Positions 14,231 through 27,810 of a stretch of 64,000 bases of DNA are shown piece after piece (position 1 is the stretch's first letter; the number at the start of each line of letters is the position of its first letter). Below the pieces are notes generated by a model. The model saw only the letters and a list, made by a program, of their open reading frames with translations, searched no databases and was not told the DNA's origin. The DNA is from Hevea brasiliensis (taxonomy: Eukaryota; Streptophyta; Magnoliopsida; Malpighiales; Euphorbiaceae). The translations under genes were made by a program, and so were the position numbers. The stretch lies in contig NC_079510.1 of NCBI RefSeq assembly GCF_030052815.1, positions 47,582,725 through 47,646,724 on the forward strand, read 5' to 3'.

Positions 14231-14240
14231 CCATTTTATA
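14231..14240 (-). promoter_or_regulatory. Possible TATA box of the LRR-XII receptor kinase
   Basis: The minus strand reads TATAAAATGG about 45 bases before the ATG at 14186. A start of transcription ~30 bases downstream would exclude the upstream in-frame ATG at 14234 and leave a short leader before 14186. This is inferred from sequence and spacing only. Confidence 0.4.
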
Positions 14241-15933
<1,693 letters not shown>

Positions 15934-15938
15934 GTTAA

Positions 15939-18555
15939 TGTCACGACCCAACCTATGGGCCGGACCGACACTAGGACCTGGGCCAGCCTAAAGTCCCCAA
16001 GGCCCGTAGTAAGCCTAACTATTCATTAACCCAATTCCAAGGCCCGTTTGGGCCCAATTTCAAGAAAACAACCGGACAGAGTCCGGCCATAAAGTGAACT
16101 TTTCAACGGGGAGTTTTTGTCTCACCCGACCTGTAAACACAATAAACAATCCATTGGGGAGCTCAGCTCACCCTCCACATACTCATATCATCATAAAGAT
16201 AAATAGGAGCTCAGCTCCCTCATCCAGTCCATCAAACATGCATATGATAATTTTACAGGTCCACAATAATAATTTAGTTTACAGACCCAAATAAAATAAG
16301 CATTTATAACACATGCGGAAATTCTAAGATTTAACAAGTTTAAATAAACATTAATAATCGACCTGCGAGGAAGAAAGCAGGTTAACCTCAAAAATATCCT
16401 CCTGTGGCCTAGAAAAATATTGAACAAGAGTGAGCGTTCGACTCAGAGAGTAAAATATCAATTTTAACCATAATCTCTATAACTATCTAAAACTAATGCA
16501 CCCTGCGGAGTGAAATGCAGCATCAGCAATAAATTCACATCATAACAGCAAAAAGGTAATTTGGAGTACTCACGCACCCAGCAATATCAATCATATATAT
16601 ATGGGAGCTGATCCCCTATACAGCTCTCTTAATTCTAATCTGTACGTGAAGAACTCATTCGGACTTCCACTTAATAACCAAATCGGGTCCCAAATAAGAA
16701 CTCAAGCCGTGTCTACCCGAAGGACCGGTCCCAAATGAAGATCTCAAGCCGTGTCTACCCGTCCTATCCATAGTCCACACCACATCACACGCACGCCAAC
16801 GCACGCACACTGCTCCAAATTAACACAACAACATACATGGCACTTTCACAGTTATGAATGCAACATAAATCATGCCTAAAGTTTATCTACATAAATATAT
16901 GCATATAAGTGATGCATGGGCATGCTTGAACATATAATAATAGTGAAATTACAATTAAAATTAATATTTTACTCACAGACTTGACAACGGTCACTGTGGC
17001 GGCTGGGTGGAGGAAGAAGGCTGTCCCGGCTCACCTGACAATTACATTACAATTATTTAATACAAATGACTCAATACAAATCAAGAAAAGACCAAATACG
17101 TCCTAAGTCGTGCCGAAAATCCGGCAGAGTCTCCCCTATACCTAGGACCTACCCAACCTGCAAAAGGGCTAAAAATACACTTCTATATTCGCAACTCATA
17201 TATCCACAATTCAATCACATCACACAGCCCCTCCTGGGCCCATCAAATCAGTCATCTATCACAATATGTAAAATTTCAATTTAGTCCTTATAATTGATCA
17301 TTTTTACAAAAACTACCCAAACAAGCTCTAAAAATTCTAAAACTTTGCTCCGCGGTCCTTAGCAATATTACTAGGCTATTGCAAAAAGAATCATAATTTT
17401 CTAAGCTACCACGAATATTTTATGGATTTTTAATCCTATTTAAGCACTAGAAAATTACGAAAAAGCAAGGTTCGGGTTTACCTTTGCTGATTCCGACTTC
17501 GGGGACGCGCTCGGGACGTCTGACAATGGGGGGTAGCCAAAACCTTGGTCCAATTCGGAGACTTTTCCGGTGACGGGTCTGTCTGGCCAGAAATTCACAG
17601 ACCCGGTCAACTGTCGAATTTCCGTGAATTGAGGATACCTACACGAAGCCCACAACACGGGGGTTAGTACATAAATTTTTCAGAATTTTCTAAGCTCATT
17701 TAATGCTCGGAAAAACACTGCGAAGTTCCGTGGGACCCACTGAAAAACGGTGTCGGAAAAATTCGAAATTATGTCGCCACGAAGCTCTCGACGAGTGGAG
17801 CGCTCTGGTACTCTCGGTTTTCTCGTGGGATTCACGGTTTGTGAGAAATCTAGCCCGAAAGTCAAAATGGGCTAAAACTTCCCGGGCAAAAATTGGGCAA
17901 ACCGCTCGATGTATTTCGGTGTTCTTGGTGTCTATGGAAATCTCTCGCCGAGTAGATGATTTTAGACACAAGACCCGGTCCAATTGGTGGCCGGATCGGC
18001 CGGATTTTGGCCGGAGAAGCCGAAACGCCGCGCGCGCAGGGGAGGGCGTTTCGCGCGCGGTTTCCGGCCGTTCTGGGCGGCGGCCGGCTGGCTGGGGTGG
18101 CAGGGTGGCGGCGCCGGTCGGCTGGGGTGGCAGGGGGAGGTGGCTGGCCGGCGGCAGGGGAGGGAGGAGAGAGAAAAGATAGAGAAAAGGGAGAGGGAAC
18201 GACGCGCGCGGGGAAGAAAAAGGGAAGGGAGCCGGTCCGATCCTGTCCGGTTCGATTCGGCCGGTTCGATTCGAAATACAAAATTTTAAATTTTTACTCT
18301 GCCTCGGGACCAAAAACGAGGTCCAAAAATTCCGAAAAAATTCCAGAAAACTCAAAAAAATACGTAGACTCCAAATATATTTTTAGTTTTGCCACGTGGT
18401 CTTTAAATTAATTTTTAAAAATCATCAAAGTTTGTATTTTCAGAAAATCGAACCCGATTTTTAAAATTCGAAAAATCTCAAAAAAAATTCCAAAAATTTA
18501 ATAAAATTAAAATACCAAAAATGCTCATAAAAATTTAAAATTTAGGGGTGTTACA
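15939..18555 (-). mobile_element. Solo LTR of a Ty3/gypsy element (2617 bp) with TSD
   Basis: The segment begins TGTCACGACCC and ends GGGGTGTTACA (TG...CA ends) and is flanked by a perfect 5-bp duplication GTTAA (15934-15938 and 18556-18560). The termini and much of the interior match the LTR at 57967-60621, which adjoins gypsy coding sequence on the minus strand; that sets the orientation. No internal region remains, so this is a solo LTR left by unequal recombination. A GC-rich block (about 17900-18260) opens many overlapping frames on both strands; they are compositional artefacts, not genes. Confidence 0.93.
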
Positions 18556-18560
18556 GTTAA

Positions 18561-20048
18561 TTTTTTATACATAATTAAATTTAAAAATAAGTGTCACATA
18601 ACAACTTTTTAAATATTTTTATTAACTTATGTAGTATATTTTTAAAAAAAAATTTCAATAATAATTTCAATAATAATATTAAATATATTTATTAAAATTA
18701 AATATATATAATTTCTATTTTAAAAATTAAAAAATCTATTTGATTGATGCGCTTTACCCTTCTTTTAGTTTTAAAATGGGAAGATTTTTATTTATATCTA
18801 ATTAATAAAAAATTATAATATTATATTTATCGATAAATTTCATGATTTTCGATAAATTTTTAAATTTAAATTTTTTATTTACTTATTAAAAAAATATACC
18901 TCTCACTATATAATCTATCCATTATTATATTATTCAATATAACTCCATTAAATTACAAAGAAATTTTTTTTATTACAAAAAAAAAGGAATAATTTAACTA
19001 TTAAGCATAAGTTGAAGAGATAAAACAAACCGGTTGCCTTCTTTTGAGCATGTTTTTATAGTCCAAAGTAAAATTTTCTATTCAATTTGTAATAATATTT
19101 ACTAATTTTACATAATTATTTAATTAGATAATATTAATTATTATTTGAGAAAATTAACCTTGATATTTAACTCCTTTCTTTTTTTATTACCCAAAATATA
19201 TATAAAAAAAACATGAATAGAGGTACATATAAGAGATATTAAATTGTTTCTTTTTTAATATTATTAACACATTATATTGAATAATAGATAATTATAAACT
19301 CACATATTAATTAGTAGTAATAATAAGACTAATATTTTTTTATTTAATGTATATATATTAATTATTAATAATAATAAAATATAAATAAAAATAAAAATAA
19401 AATGTATTAAAAGTTTAAATGTGCCACTTTTCACAGTTCCATGATAATCTCTTATTAATCAATTATAAAGACATAGTTATTTGTAGGTTTTAAAATTTTT
19501 AGATTATTGTTATATAAAATTAAAGAATGCCACTTTAATTTTTTTTATATTTTTAATTATTATATTTATTAATTTCATATAATTATTTATACATGATTGT
19601 AAAAAGAAAAAACAATACTTTAGTTTGGTTTGATTTTAAAATATTTTTTATATAATTTTTTATTGTCAAATTATTACTAAGAAATATAAAAAAAAATGGA
19701 TAATCATGTACATATATAATTAAAAAATAAAAATAAAATGCATTAAAAGTTTACTTAGCAAGTAGAAAATTACAAATTAAAGTTACATATAATAAAACTA
19801 ATGAATTATATTTAATATGTATTTATTAATTATTATTAATAATGAAAATAAAAAAATATAAAAATAAAATATATTAAAAGTTTATATATATTGTACGGTT
19901 GAAAAACTCCAAAAAGGAGTTCACTTGGCTTTCCTTTTTGTATCTTCCCTAATTAACTCTAACTTGAATTTCTGTCTTTATTGATACCCACAGGCTTATC
20001 TCTCCATCAGAATTAAGAAAGTAAGGAAGATTCCCATTGACACCATAA
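18561..20048. other. AT-rich intergenic DNA
   Basis: Mostly A/T runs with no coding frame. The final ~100 bases (from about 19950) have more balanced composition and may be decayed upstream sequence of the O-fucosyltransferase remnant, but no homologous frame can be followed before 20049. Confidence 0.6.
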
Positions 20049-20625
20049 GAGGCTGCCATTGTTCATGCTGGTCTTGGGTTTAAACGTGGAACTTACATTT
20101 ATCTTGCTGGTTCTCATATGTATGGTGGAGAGTCTAGTATGTATCCTTTCACCAGCCTCTACCCTAATTTTGTCACAAAGGAAACTCTCCTCGCAGCTAG
20201 TGAACTTGCACCTTTTAGGAATTTCTCTTCACAGGTAAATTAGCTTTCCGATACTATAAATGTTGGGTGTGTTTTCAACATCTTCTAAAACGGTACTTTT
20301 TTAACAGCATCCAAATGGACTATAATTTAGTGGAGAATTTCTTTGGATGCAGATGGCTGCACTGGACTTTATTGCTTGTGCGACTTCTGATGTCTTTGCC
20401 ATGACTGATTCTGGGAGTCAATGGTCATCCCTAGTGTCTGGTTTCCGGACATATGCTGGTGGACATGCCCCAAACTTGAGGCCTAACAACAAGAGGCTAG
20501 CTGCAATTTTGTCAGAGAACAGCACTATAGGATGGAATAGTTTTGAAGATAGAATAAGAAAGATGATCGAAGGGGTGCGTGTCCGGTTTTGGTTGAAGCA
20601 TTTAATGACAGCCAAGGTGCCCTGA
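20049..20625 (+). pseudogene. O-fucosyltransferase-like gene, 3' remnant
   Basis: Two spliced pieces, 20049-20234 and 20353-20625, joined across a 118-bp GT-AG intron, encode the C-terminal part of a plant GDP-fucose protein O-fucosyltransferase-like (PF10250) protein. Visible family motifs are LGFKRGTYIYLAGSH, PFTSLYPNFVTKETLL, ELAPFRNFSSQ, FIACATSDVFAMTDSGSQ and LSENSTIGWNSFEDR. An in-frame TAA lies directly before 20049, and no upstream exons are recognisable. The last ~20 residues do not follow the usual Arg-rich ending. Intron retention indicates a fragment of a genomic copy rather than a retrocopy. A truncated transcribed gene cannot be excluded. Confidence 0.8.
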
Positions 20626-20931
20626 ATACAATTTTCATCAGCAAACAATGCAGCATCCTTGTGAGATTGCTGATTGGCTGGTGTCATTATTCATTTGTTC
20701 AACTGAGTTCAGTGATTGCATATACAACAACATAGATTTAAAATATGCCTTCCACTTGTTATCCCATGGTTGGCATTGGGTTTCAAGGTTAAAAAAATAT
20801 ATATTTAAAAAAAAGTACTATTTTTAATAGTTTGGAAAATTTTATTTTAATTTTTTGTTAGTAAAATATATTAAATTTAATTTTTAATACTTTTAATCAA
20901 TACATGTAAGAAAATGTTATTTTCAACCGCA

Positions 20932-20995
20932 GTTCCAAAAGCAATCAATGTTAATACTCGAAAGTTCCAAAAGCAATCAATGTTAATACTCGAAA
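20932..20995. repeat. Perfect tandem duplication, 2 x 32 bp
   Basis: A 32-bp unit beginning GTTCCAAAAGCAATCAATG is repeated head to tail without mismatch, just downstream of the NAT4-like stop codon and probably in its 3' UTR or tail. Confidence 0.95.
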
Positions 20996-21171
20996 GCCCA
21001 GGGTCATATACATAATAAACCAATGAAAAAGGGGAAGAAAAGGCCATTTTCTCTGCAAGAAAAACATTTGGATCTTTACACTCTTCTTCATTGCAGCTGC
21101 AATCACCATAAATATCCTTATCTGGAAATGATGTTTTTCCTCTAACATTTTTCTTTGGTGACGGAGCCACT

Positions 21172-23590
21172 TCATGATGGAGGGAAGAAACGATTGAGGT
21201 TGAAGGGAAGGGTGTAAAACTCCTCATTCCTGCTGTCTCCATTAAATGACCGGAATCTTACCCACCATGTCATTCCTCTATCTCTAGCACTGTCCTTGTA
21301 GTCAAGCGTGTTGTCTAAGAAAACAGCAACAATCAATGCAACAGTTGGGGATGAGAAGAAGATGGTGTTCAGAAAATCATTGAACTGCACACCAAAGAAA
21401 AAGATTGTAAGGTTGTTTATACATTTCACATTTCAGAAACTATTAAACACTGCTTTTTGAACAGGACAGTCTGAAAATTTACCCATCCAGCTCGAGTATG
21501 AGCAGGGCCATGAAAGGCCTTGGCTGTGTATTCTCTGAAGTACTCAGGGACGGACAAACCGAGAAAGAATGCAACTCCGGTGATGAAAAGGTTCCTCATC
21601 GAGTTCATGTTTGTGAATTGCAAAAATGACAAGCCCACCGAAGCTGAGCATAACAACGACATGAGAAATATTAGATACTAATAGAAAGAATATAATACAC
21701 AAGGTGATATTAAAAGAAACTGCAAACACTCACCAACAAGACCAAACAAAACACAATACACTGCAGCAAATATGGGGAAGGGTATTGATGCAAATAAAGC
21801 TCCAAATTTTCCTGCCAAAATTAAGAAAATTTGTCAAACCTAATGCTTTGTTTGGATTGAGAGAAATGAAGAAAAGAGAAAAGAAATTTGATTTCTTTCC
21901 ATTCCCTTGTTTGGACATCAAGTAAAAGAAAGAAAGGAAGAGAGATAAGAAGAAATGAGGAGAAATGGAATTTCTCCTCTCCTTTATAATTAGCCCACAC
22001 TATTTTTCTCTTCAAAATAGTAGGAAATAGAGAGAGAAATGGAGAGAAATTTATAGTAATATACTAAAATGTCTCTCTACAAAATAATAGAAATAGATAT
22101 CAGAAAGAAAATAGACATACTAAAGAAAAGAATATAATAGTTATTTCCTCTCTTTTCTTTTAAGACAGAAATTATATTTTTCTCTAATTCTAATAATTTA
22201 TCCAAGCAATAGAAAGTAAATCAAATTTTTTTTCTTTTCTTTTCTCTTGCAATAGAAAGTAAATCAAATTTTTTTTCTTTTCTTTTCTCTTGTTTAATTT
22301 CTCTCCAATTCCCTTGCACAATTAAGGATCCAAACATAGGTTAAGAGAGCTAGAGTCAAAGAATCAGAGTACATAATTAGTTGTATCACTTACCTAGCAT
22401 TGAGAAAAATATCATAAAACCAGCTGAGATTTGGATAACCCTGCGGCTGCCAACACGAGTACTTCCAAGCAGCCCCACATTCTCTCTGTTACAGTCCAAT
22501 AGTAATGAATTGGAGAACTTTCAAAGTATGAACAAACAAACAATAAGAATATTATTTCTCAGATACTTACACAGAGACAGTTGACCCACTCAATGTTCCA
22601 AAGAGTCCATCTAGAAGAATCCCAATGCCCTGCCAGCCAATACCACGGCTAAGCACATGAGCTGGAGGCGGTGTGGCACTTGCTAGACGTGATGCAGCCT
22701 TATATGCTCCAGTAGACTGAGAAAGACCTTAAATTTAATTTTAATTGTATGAACAATAGTGAGTAAGATATTGTATCAAGTTTGCACGAGTACCTCAATC
22801 AGTGAGACAAATACAGCAGCCATCATTCCAAAACAATGACCAGCATCAAATGTGGGAGCGCCCCACTGGAGAGGATATGGGATCTTTATCCTAAAAGCAA
22901 ATTTCAGGAGTCTTTTATAGCCAATACTAAAATATTCAATAGAATTTCCAAAGCTTGTATTAATTAGCAGAAACGTCTGTTGTAGCCAATGCCCTGTGGC
23001 CACATGGATCTTGGGATATAATATTCACATTTTCTCTGAGATAGGCCCTTATGTGGTTATATTTTAGTCCACTAGATAACTACAAATATTAAATAGCAAA
23101 GGATTGAGTTACCGACCATGGAGCGGAAGAAATGAGATAGGCCTTGTCCGTTCGACAATTAATTTGGGTAAGCTCTGGACGATGTTTGTATGCACCACTG
23201 GCTGTCAAGAGGTGTGCATATGCCCATATCACTGTGATAGATATAAGGAGAGCAAACCGCTCAAGTATTGGTAGTTGTCTTGTCTGAAAGTTCTTTAAGT
23301 ACTGTTCACAGCAGAACAAAATTCAAAAAAATTAGTCCTCTATAGTCTTTAGTGGTTGATTGATGAAACTAAGAAACTAAACTGGGATGATCAGAAAAGA
23401 CAAGGCTTGTGACACGATAAATAAAATTCCCAGAAATTGTCTTTATTTCAGTCATTTTTGTCATTGAATTCGCATAATGACTACCAGAAGAGAGCAAAGC
23501 CATAACTATACAAGCATAAGGATTAATACATATGCTAATGACATGCAAATTACTTATTCTACCATTCTAATGCATTAAAAACTGATAGAA

Positions 23591-23621
<31 letters not shown>

Positions 23622-25385
23622 TTTATTATTTTTTTTTTGGGTGATAGAGGGGGTTAGTAGTAACACCTGGGAGAAGGATATGAATAGGATAAGCATGGGA
23701 ATGCCAATCTCCACGCACCGTCCAACCTGATGCAAATTCACAAAGCAAGAAACACATTGAATGGAGTGAGAATTTTGAGAATTTTCCGTAGTTGAGAACA
23801 ATTGAGAACATCAAACAATGGCATTCAAAGATACCACAGGGAAGCCTCTATCAAACAGACCAAAACCCACTAATGAAATGACTGGAACCATTCCAAGCGG
23901 ACTGAAAAACCTGAAAAGGGTATGTCACAAATAAGCTCAATAAATCAGCAAACTAAAAATAAAAAATTCGTTTCTTTATGCAACTGAATTTCACTCGAGA
24001 CAAAGCTGTACCTGGAACAAATTGCCCACAATTGGCTGTACCCCAAAATGATCTGTATACTTGATGATACTATTAGAGCACCTTGGACTGCTCTCATGGT
24101 GTTGAGAAATCTCTACGCATACATATAATAAAACCATTAAGCATTAAAGATTAACAAATTAACCTATAATAATTCATATTCCTCAAACCCTTGAACTAGC
24201 ATTTTATTTGGATAATTCTTAATATAATTTAGGATTGGTAAGTTCTATCTCACATCTAATAATTATCTTTATTCTTGATGATACTATTGGAGCACCTTGG
24301 ACTGCTCTCATGGTGTTGAGAAATCTCTACGCATACATATAATAAAACCATTAATAAAGATTAACAAATTTAACCATGTAATTCATATTCCTCAAACCCT
24401 TGAACTAGCATTTTATTTGGACGATTCTTAATATACATTAGGATTGGTAAGTTCTCACATCTAATAATGTAATGACACTGTAGATGTGTAATCAATCAAT
24501 GAACACTTACTACATAAGCTAATGAACTTTTATTGATTACACTTGTTCATTCAATTAAGAAGCTTGAATTTATTGTACAGTGGCTTGACTTACATTAAAA
24601 AGAAAAGTTTGCCATGGTAAATAGTGAAAGTTAGCTAATTAGGCAAGTGGGTCAGACGTACATTTGACTAAAAAGATCTCTCGATGTTCTCGCAAATGGA
24701 ATCCAACTCTAGTGAAAGAAAGCAAATGTGGAAATGGAGGGTGAAAAAACAAACGACGGGGCCAAGAAAAAATTAAACTAACCACGTGATTGTCTTGAAT
24801 GCTCATCAAGGAAGGGTCGTGAATGATTGATATGATTGGGACCATAAATGCATATGACCCTCCAATCACGGTGGGTAAACGCGTCCCGAATAGTGTCTGC
24901 AGAAGTGTATTGATCCCCTCGACAAATAGCAGAGTCTGCACCACCCTCACTTTATCACCCTGAGCAAATCAAAATTAGCCCAAACAACCAGAGTTACAAT
25001 TTGCTGCAAGCAAATGAAAAGAGAAAGGAGCATGAGTAATTAATCGAGTATCAATGAGAAGATAAAAATGGACTCACATGATCACCACCCATCAAAGGAA
25101 CAAGAAATGAAGGGATCATAACAGCAGTTCCTAATGCCAAAATGTAATGCTGGAAACCAAGAGCTATAGCTTCTCCTGCTCTCACATACAAGAGTTGAAA
25201 AAATAGAAAAGGAGATAAATTACCAAATTATATAGGTAGCAAAAAAAATTGAGCTTGAGGAAAAGAGGGAAAAAAATAATAGAAATGAGCATACCCCAAG
25301 ATGGGTTGGAGTCAATACAGTACTCTAAACCTTGAAGTTGGTCCATTGGTGGGTGACTTATCTCTTCTGGTTTTGGAGCTGCCAT
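21172..25385 (-). CDS. Nucleobase-ascorbate transporter, NAT4-like (13 exons, complete)
   Basis: A multi-pass membrane permease of the NAT/NCS2 family (xanthine/uracil permease fold), the class that moves purines, uracil or related substrates with cations. The plant substrate is not fixed by sequence. Exons: 25385-25295, 25175-25078, 24959-24783, 24112-24012, 23910-23835, 23726-23667, 23301-23117, 22890-22794, 22716-22571, 22485-22394, 21811-21734, 21643-21483, 21384-21172. They join in frame to 524 codons plus stop. The NAT signature is present (ENVGLLGSTRVGSRR), as is QH in GFQHYILALG. The N-terminal HPPMDQLQGLEYCIDSNP and C-terminal FNLNRFFPPS are typical of the NAT1-4 group, and residues across the protein fit NAT4 best from memory. 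The exon 7 donor is TG|GTCGGT, an unusual +3/+4 context. Introns hold a MITE-like insert and a partial exon 4 duplication, neither of which breaks the frame. Confidence 0.9.
21841..22344. mobile_element. MITE-like insertion in a NAT4-like intron
   Basis: The segment starts near TAATGCTTTGTTTGGATT, and its far end, read on the other strand, is TAACCTATGTTTGGATCC. This gives imperfect terminal inverted repeats around TGTTTGGAT and possible TAA/TTA duplications, as in PIF/Harbinger (Tourist) elements. It is ~500 bp, purine- or pyrimidine-rich inside, and has no coding capacity. The ends are approximate. Confidence 0.45.
22207..22292. repeat. Perfect tandem duplication, 2 x 43 bp
   Basis: A 43-bp unit starting CAATAGAAAGTAAATC and ending TTTCTCTTG is repeated exactly, inside the MITE-like intronic insert. 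Confidence 0.95.
24060..24468. repeat. ~200-bp tandem duplication copying part of NAT4 exon 4
   Basis: Bases 24060-24264 are repeated at about 24274-24468 with small indels and substitutions. The unit includes the first 53 bases of exon 4 and its splice acceptor. The extra partial exon (24326-24274) therefore sits in intron 3 with an acceptor but no matching donor. Confidence 0.9.
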
Positions 25386-27729
25386 CGCCTCTACCTATTA
25401 CCTTCTTCAAAACTCTTGTTAAGCCTCTAAACTCAAATGGTTTATGCTTCTAAATGAATCAAAAAATAGACAGATACAGATACACAGAGGGAGAAAAGAG
25501 AGAGAAGTCCTCTCAAGGTCTTTGCAGGTTATCAAAACCAATGCAATTTGAAAGTGAAAGATAAAGCAGAAAAGTTTAAATAAAGAAGGAAGAAGAAAGT
25601 AAGGAGAGTGAGAGAGAAATTAATGAGAAAAAAATTGGCACTTGCCGCCCACTAAATTTGGCTTTGTGCAGAGTTTTTATCTCCCTATCGTGTCTATGCG
25701 CTTTCTTTGCTCTGCTACTACCACCTTTTCGGTTTGCTTAAGCACTAAAGTTTCCGTTAACTTTTTTATAGTTCCCAAATTGCCCTTTAAGGAACTTCCA
25801 AGCTGCATGTTACCGTTGCTTACTGCCTCCACTGTTCCTATAATAAATTTATCCCTTCTTTACAGATTTTATTACCATAAAACGAAAAAACCCAAAAATA
25901 AAAAGAGTAAAAATTTATTCCAACCTTCCTTCTTTTTTTTTTTTTTTTAATTTTAATTATGCATCAACAATGCTGATCTCTCTTTCTAATGCAAGGTTAT
26001 GAATAGGTTGGTGGGTCTTCTCTTTTTCATTTTAATGCATGGACCCTGTAATAAGGTCCCTTTGTATATATTTTTTTTCCTTTATTTTATTTATTTTTTT
26101 TTATAATACAATTCTAAACTGGGTATAAGAAAAAGATTAGGGGAAAATAGAAATTAATCGATTCTAATATAGGTGGCAAATGAGACGTATTCGGATTATT
26201 TTGGAAATTGTATTTCATTTTAAATCTTTTTTTAATTAAATTACTTTACATTATAAAATGATTTTAGATTATTATGTGTAAAAACATTCAAATTCCATGT
26301 AAATTTATTTATAAATCGGATAAATAATAATTTATAAATTTTCAGTAATTTTAAATTTAAATCTTAATTTTTTTAAAAATAACTTTTATTTATTTTTTAA
26401 TCAAAATTCATATTAATTTAGATCTATTTAATTTAATTATTGGGTACAATTTGACATCTTATAATAAATTGTAACTTACATGTGTAGTAATATTATATTT
26501 AATTATTATTATTAAAAATATATTATATAATTTATTTTATTATTAAATAAATATATAATTATTAATTTATTAATCATATCATTTATTTTATTAATAAAAT
26601 ATTTAAATAAATAATATAAATAAATTATTATTCAACAACTTAACAAGAAATACAAAAATATTGTTATAAATATTATGACTGAAAATAAAAATATATTTTA
26701 CAAATTTTATTATAAATATTGTTAAAAATAAATTGCTATAGAAGCTAAAATTTTAAGTTAAATTGTTTTGAATTTTATATAATTGAAATAATTACGAAAC
26801 CAACATTCCTTTTTTTTTTTTTAAGTTAAGATCAGATTAAAGAAAAATAAAGAGCGTGGTTTGGAGAAAAGAACTGAACAAGCTGAGTCGGCCCCAACGT
26901 GTGAAGGAACAGAGTACGAATCTCCAACGTCTCTTATTTCAATGAAAGACAAATGGCTTTGAAATCTGAGCTCTCTCTCTCTCTCGCTCTATCTATCTGT
27001 ATATGGCTTATAAATTTTCGCTTTCTGCAATTGCAGCAACGTTCATGGTATTTAACATCTGACCTCAACTGACCTAACTTACCACCTTAAAATAAATAAT
27101 AAAATAAAATAAATAAAAAGAAAAATATTTGTCTCTTCTATTTTGCTTAGAAGAAGGAAAACGATGGATCATTTCTTACTTTCTTTGGCCATTGTCATGG
27201 ATAGTCGTGTTCGTGTTTCATTAGATGAAAATTGTTCTGGTTGCGATTTGCAGACAGAAATAAATTTTAAGTAAAATTAATTGAATTTTGATTTATGCTT
27301 CCAGTTTATTCTTATTCATTTATTTTCAAGAAGAATATTTAATTTAATATATAAACAATATTTTCTCTGCAAGTTTTTTTTTTTTTAAAAAAAAATCCTA
27401 TTATAACAGCTATTAAAAAAATACATTTATTATCAATTAATTTTGATTTAATAATAATTAAATTTATTTTTAAAATTATAAAATTTCAAGTTTGAATATA
27501 ATCAAGCCAATTGTATAAAAAATATATATATTTAATTAAATATTAAATGTTAAAAATTAATTTTATGTTAAATTTAACCAAACTTAGTTATAAAAAATTC
27601 AAAACAGTTAAATAATTAAAAAAAAAAAGGTTTGAATGACATTCAAAAAAAGGCTCTAAATATAAATTGAAAGAAAAATCATTTATTCATAAGTTGTTTA
27701 AATATTACCAGCGCTATAACATCAATAAA
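25386..27729. other. NAT4 leader/promoter, then AT-rich spacer before tRNA-Leu
   Basis: The first ~250 bases (GA-rich, 25480-25625) are the probable 5' UTR and promoter of the minus-strand NAT4-like gene. From 25900 to 27720 the DNA is AT-rich. A more balanced patch at 26850-27060 with a (CT)n tract near 26970 has no supportable frame. No element was recognised. Confidence 0.55.
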
Positions 27730-27769
27730 GTTGAGATGGCCGAGTTGGTCTAAGGCGCCAGATTAAGGT

Positions 27770-27802
<33 letters not shown>

Positions 27803-27810
27803 TCTCAACA
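27730..27810 (+). tRNA. tRNA-Leu (anticodon AAG)
   Basis: The 81-nt sequence folds as a class II tRNA. Acceptor strands are GTTGAGA and TCTCAAC with discriminator A. The D-arm TGGCCGAGTTGGTCTAAGGC serves as box A, the anticodon arm CCAGA-TTAAGGT-TCTGG carries AAG, a variable arm follows, and the T-arm GTGGGTTCAAATCCCAC serves as box B. A short T run (CTTTT) follows within ten bases as the Pol III terminator. There is no intron. Both promoter boxes look intact, so the gene should be functional. Confidence 0.97.

Noticed and set aside
17696..18411. Several long overlapping frames on both strands in a GC-rich block, with Pro/Arg-rich translations
   Set aside because: They lie inside the solo LTR, occur in multiple frames at once, and recur as broken frames in the LTR at 60 kb. 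They result from GC-rich composition.
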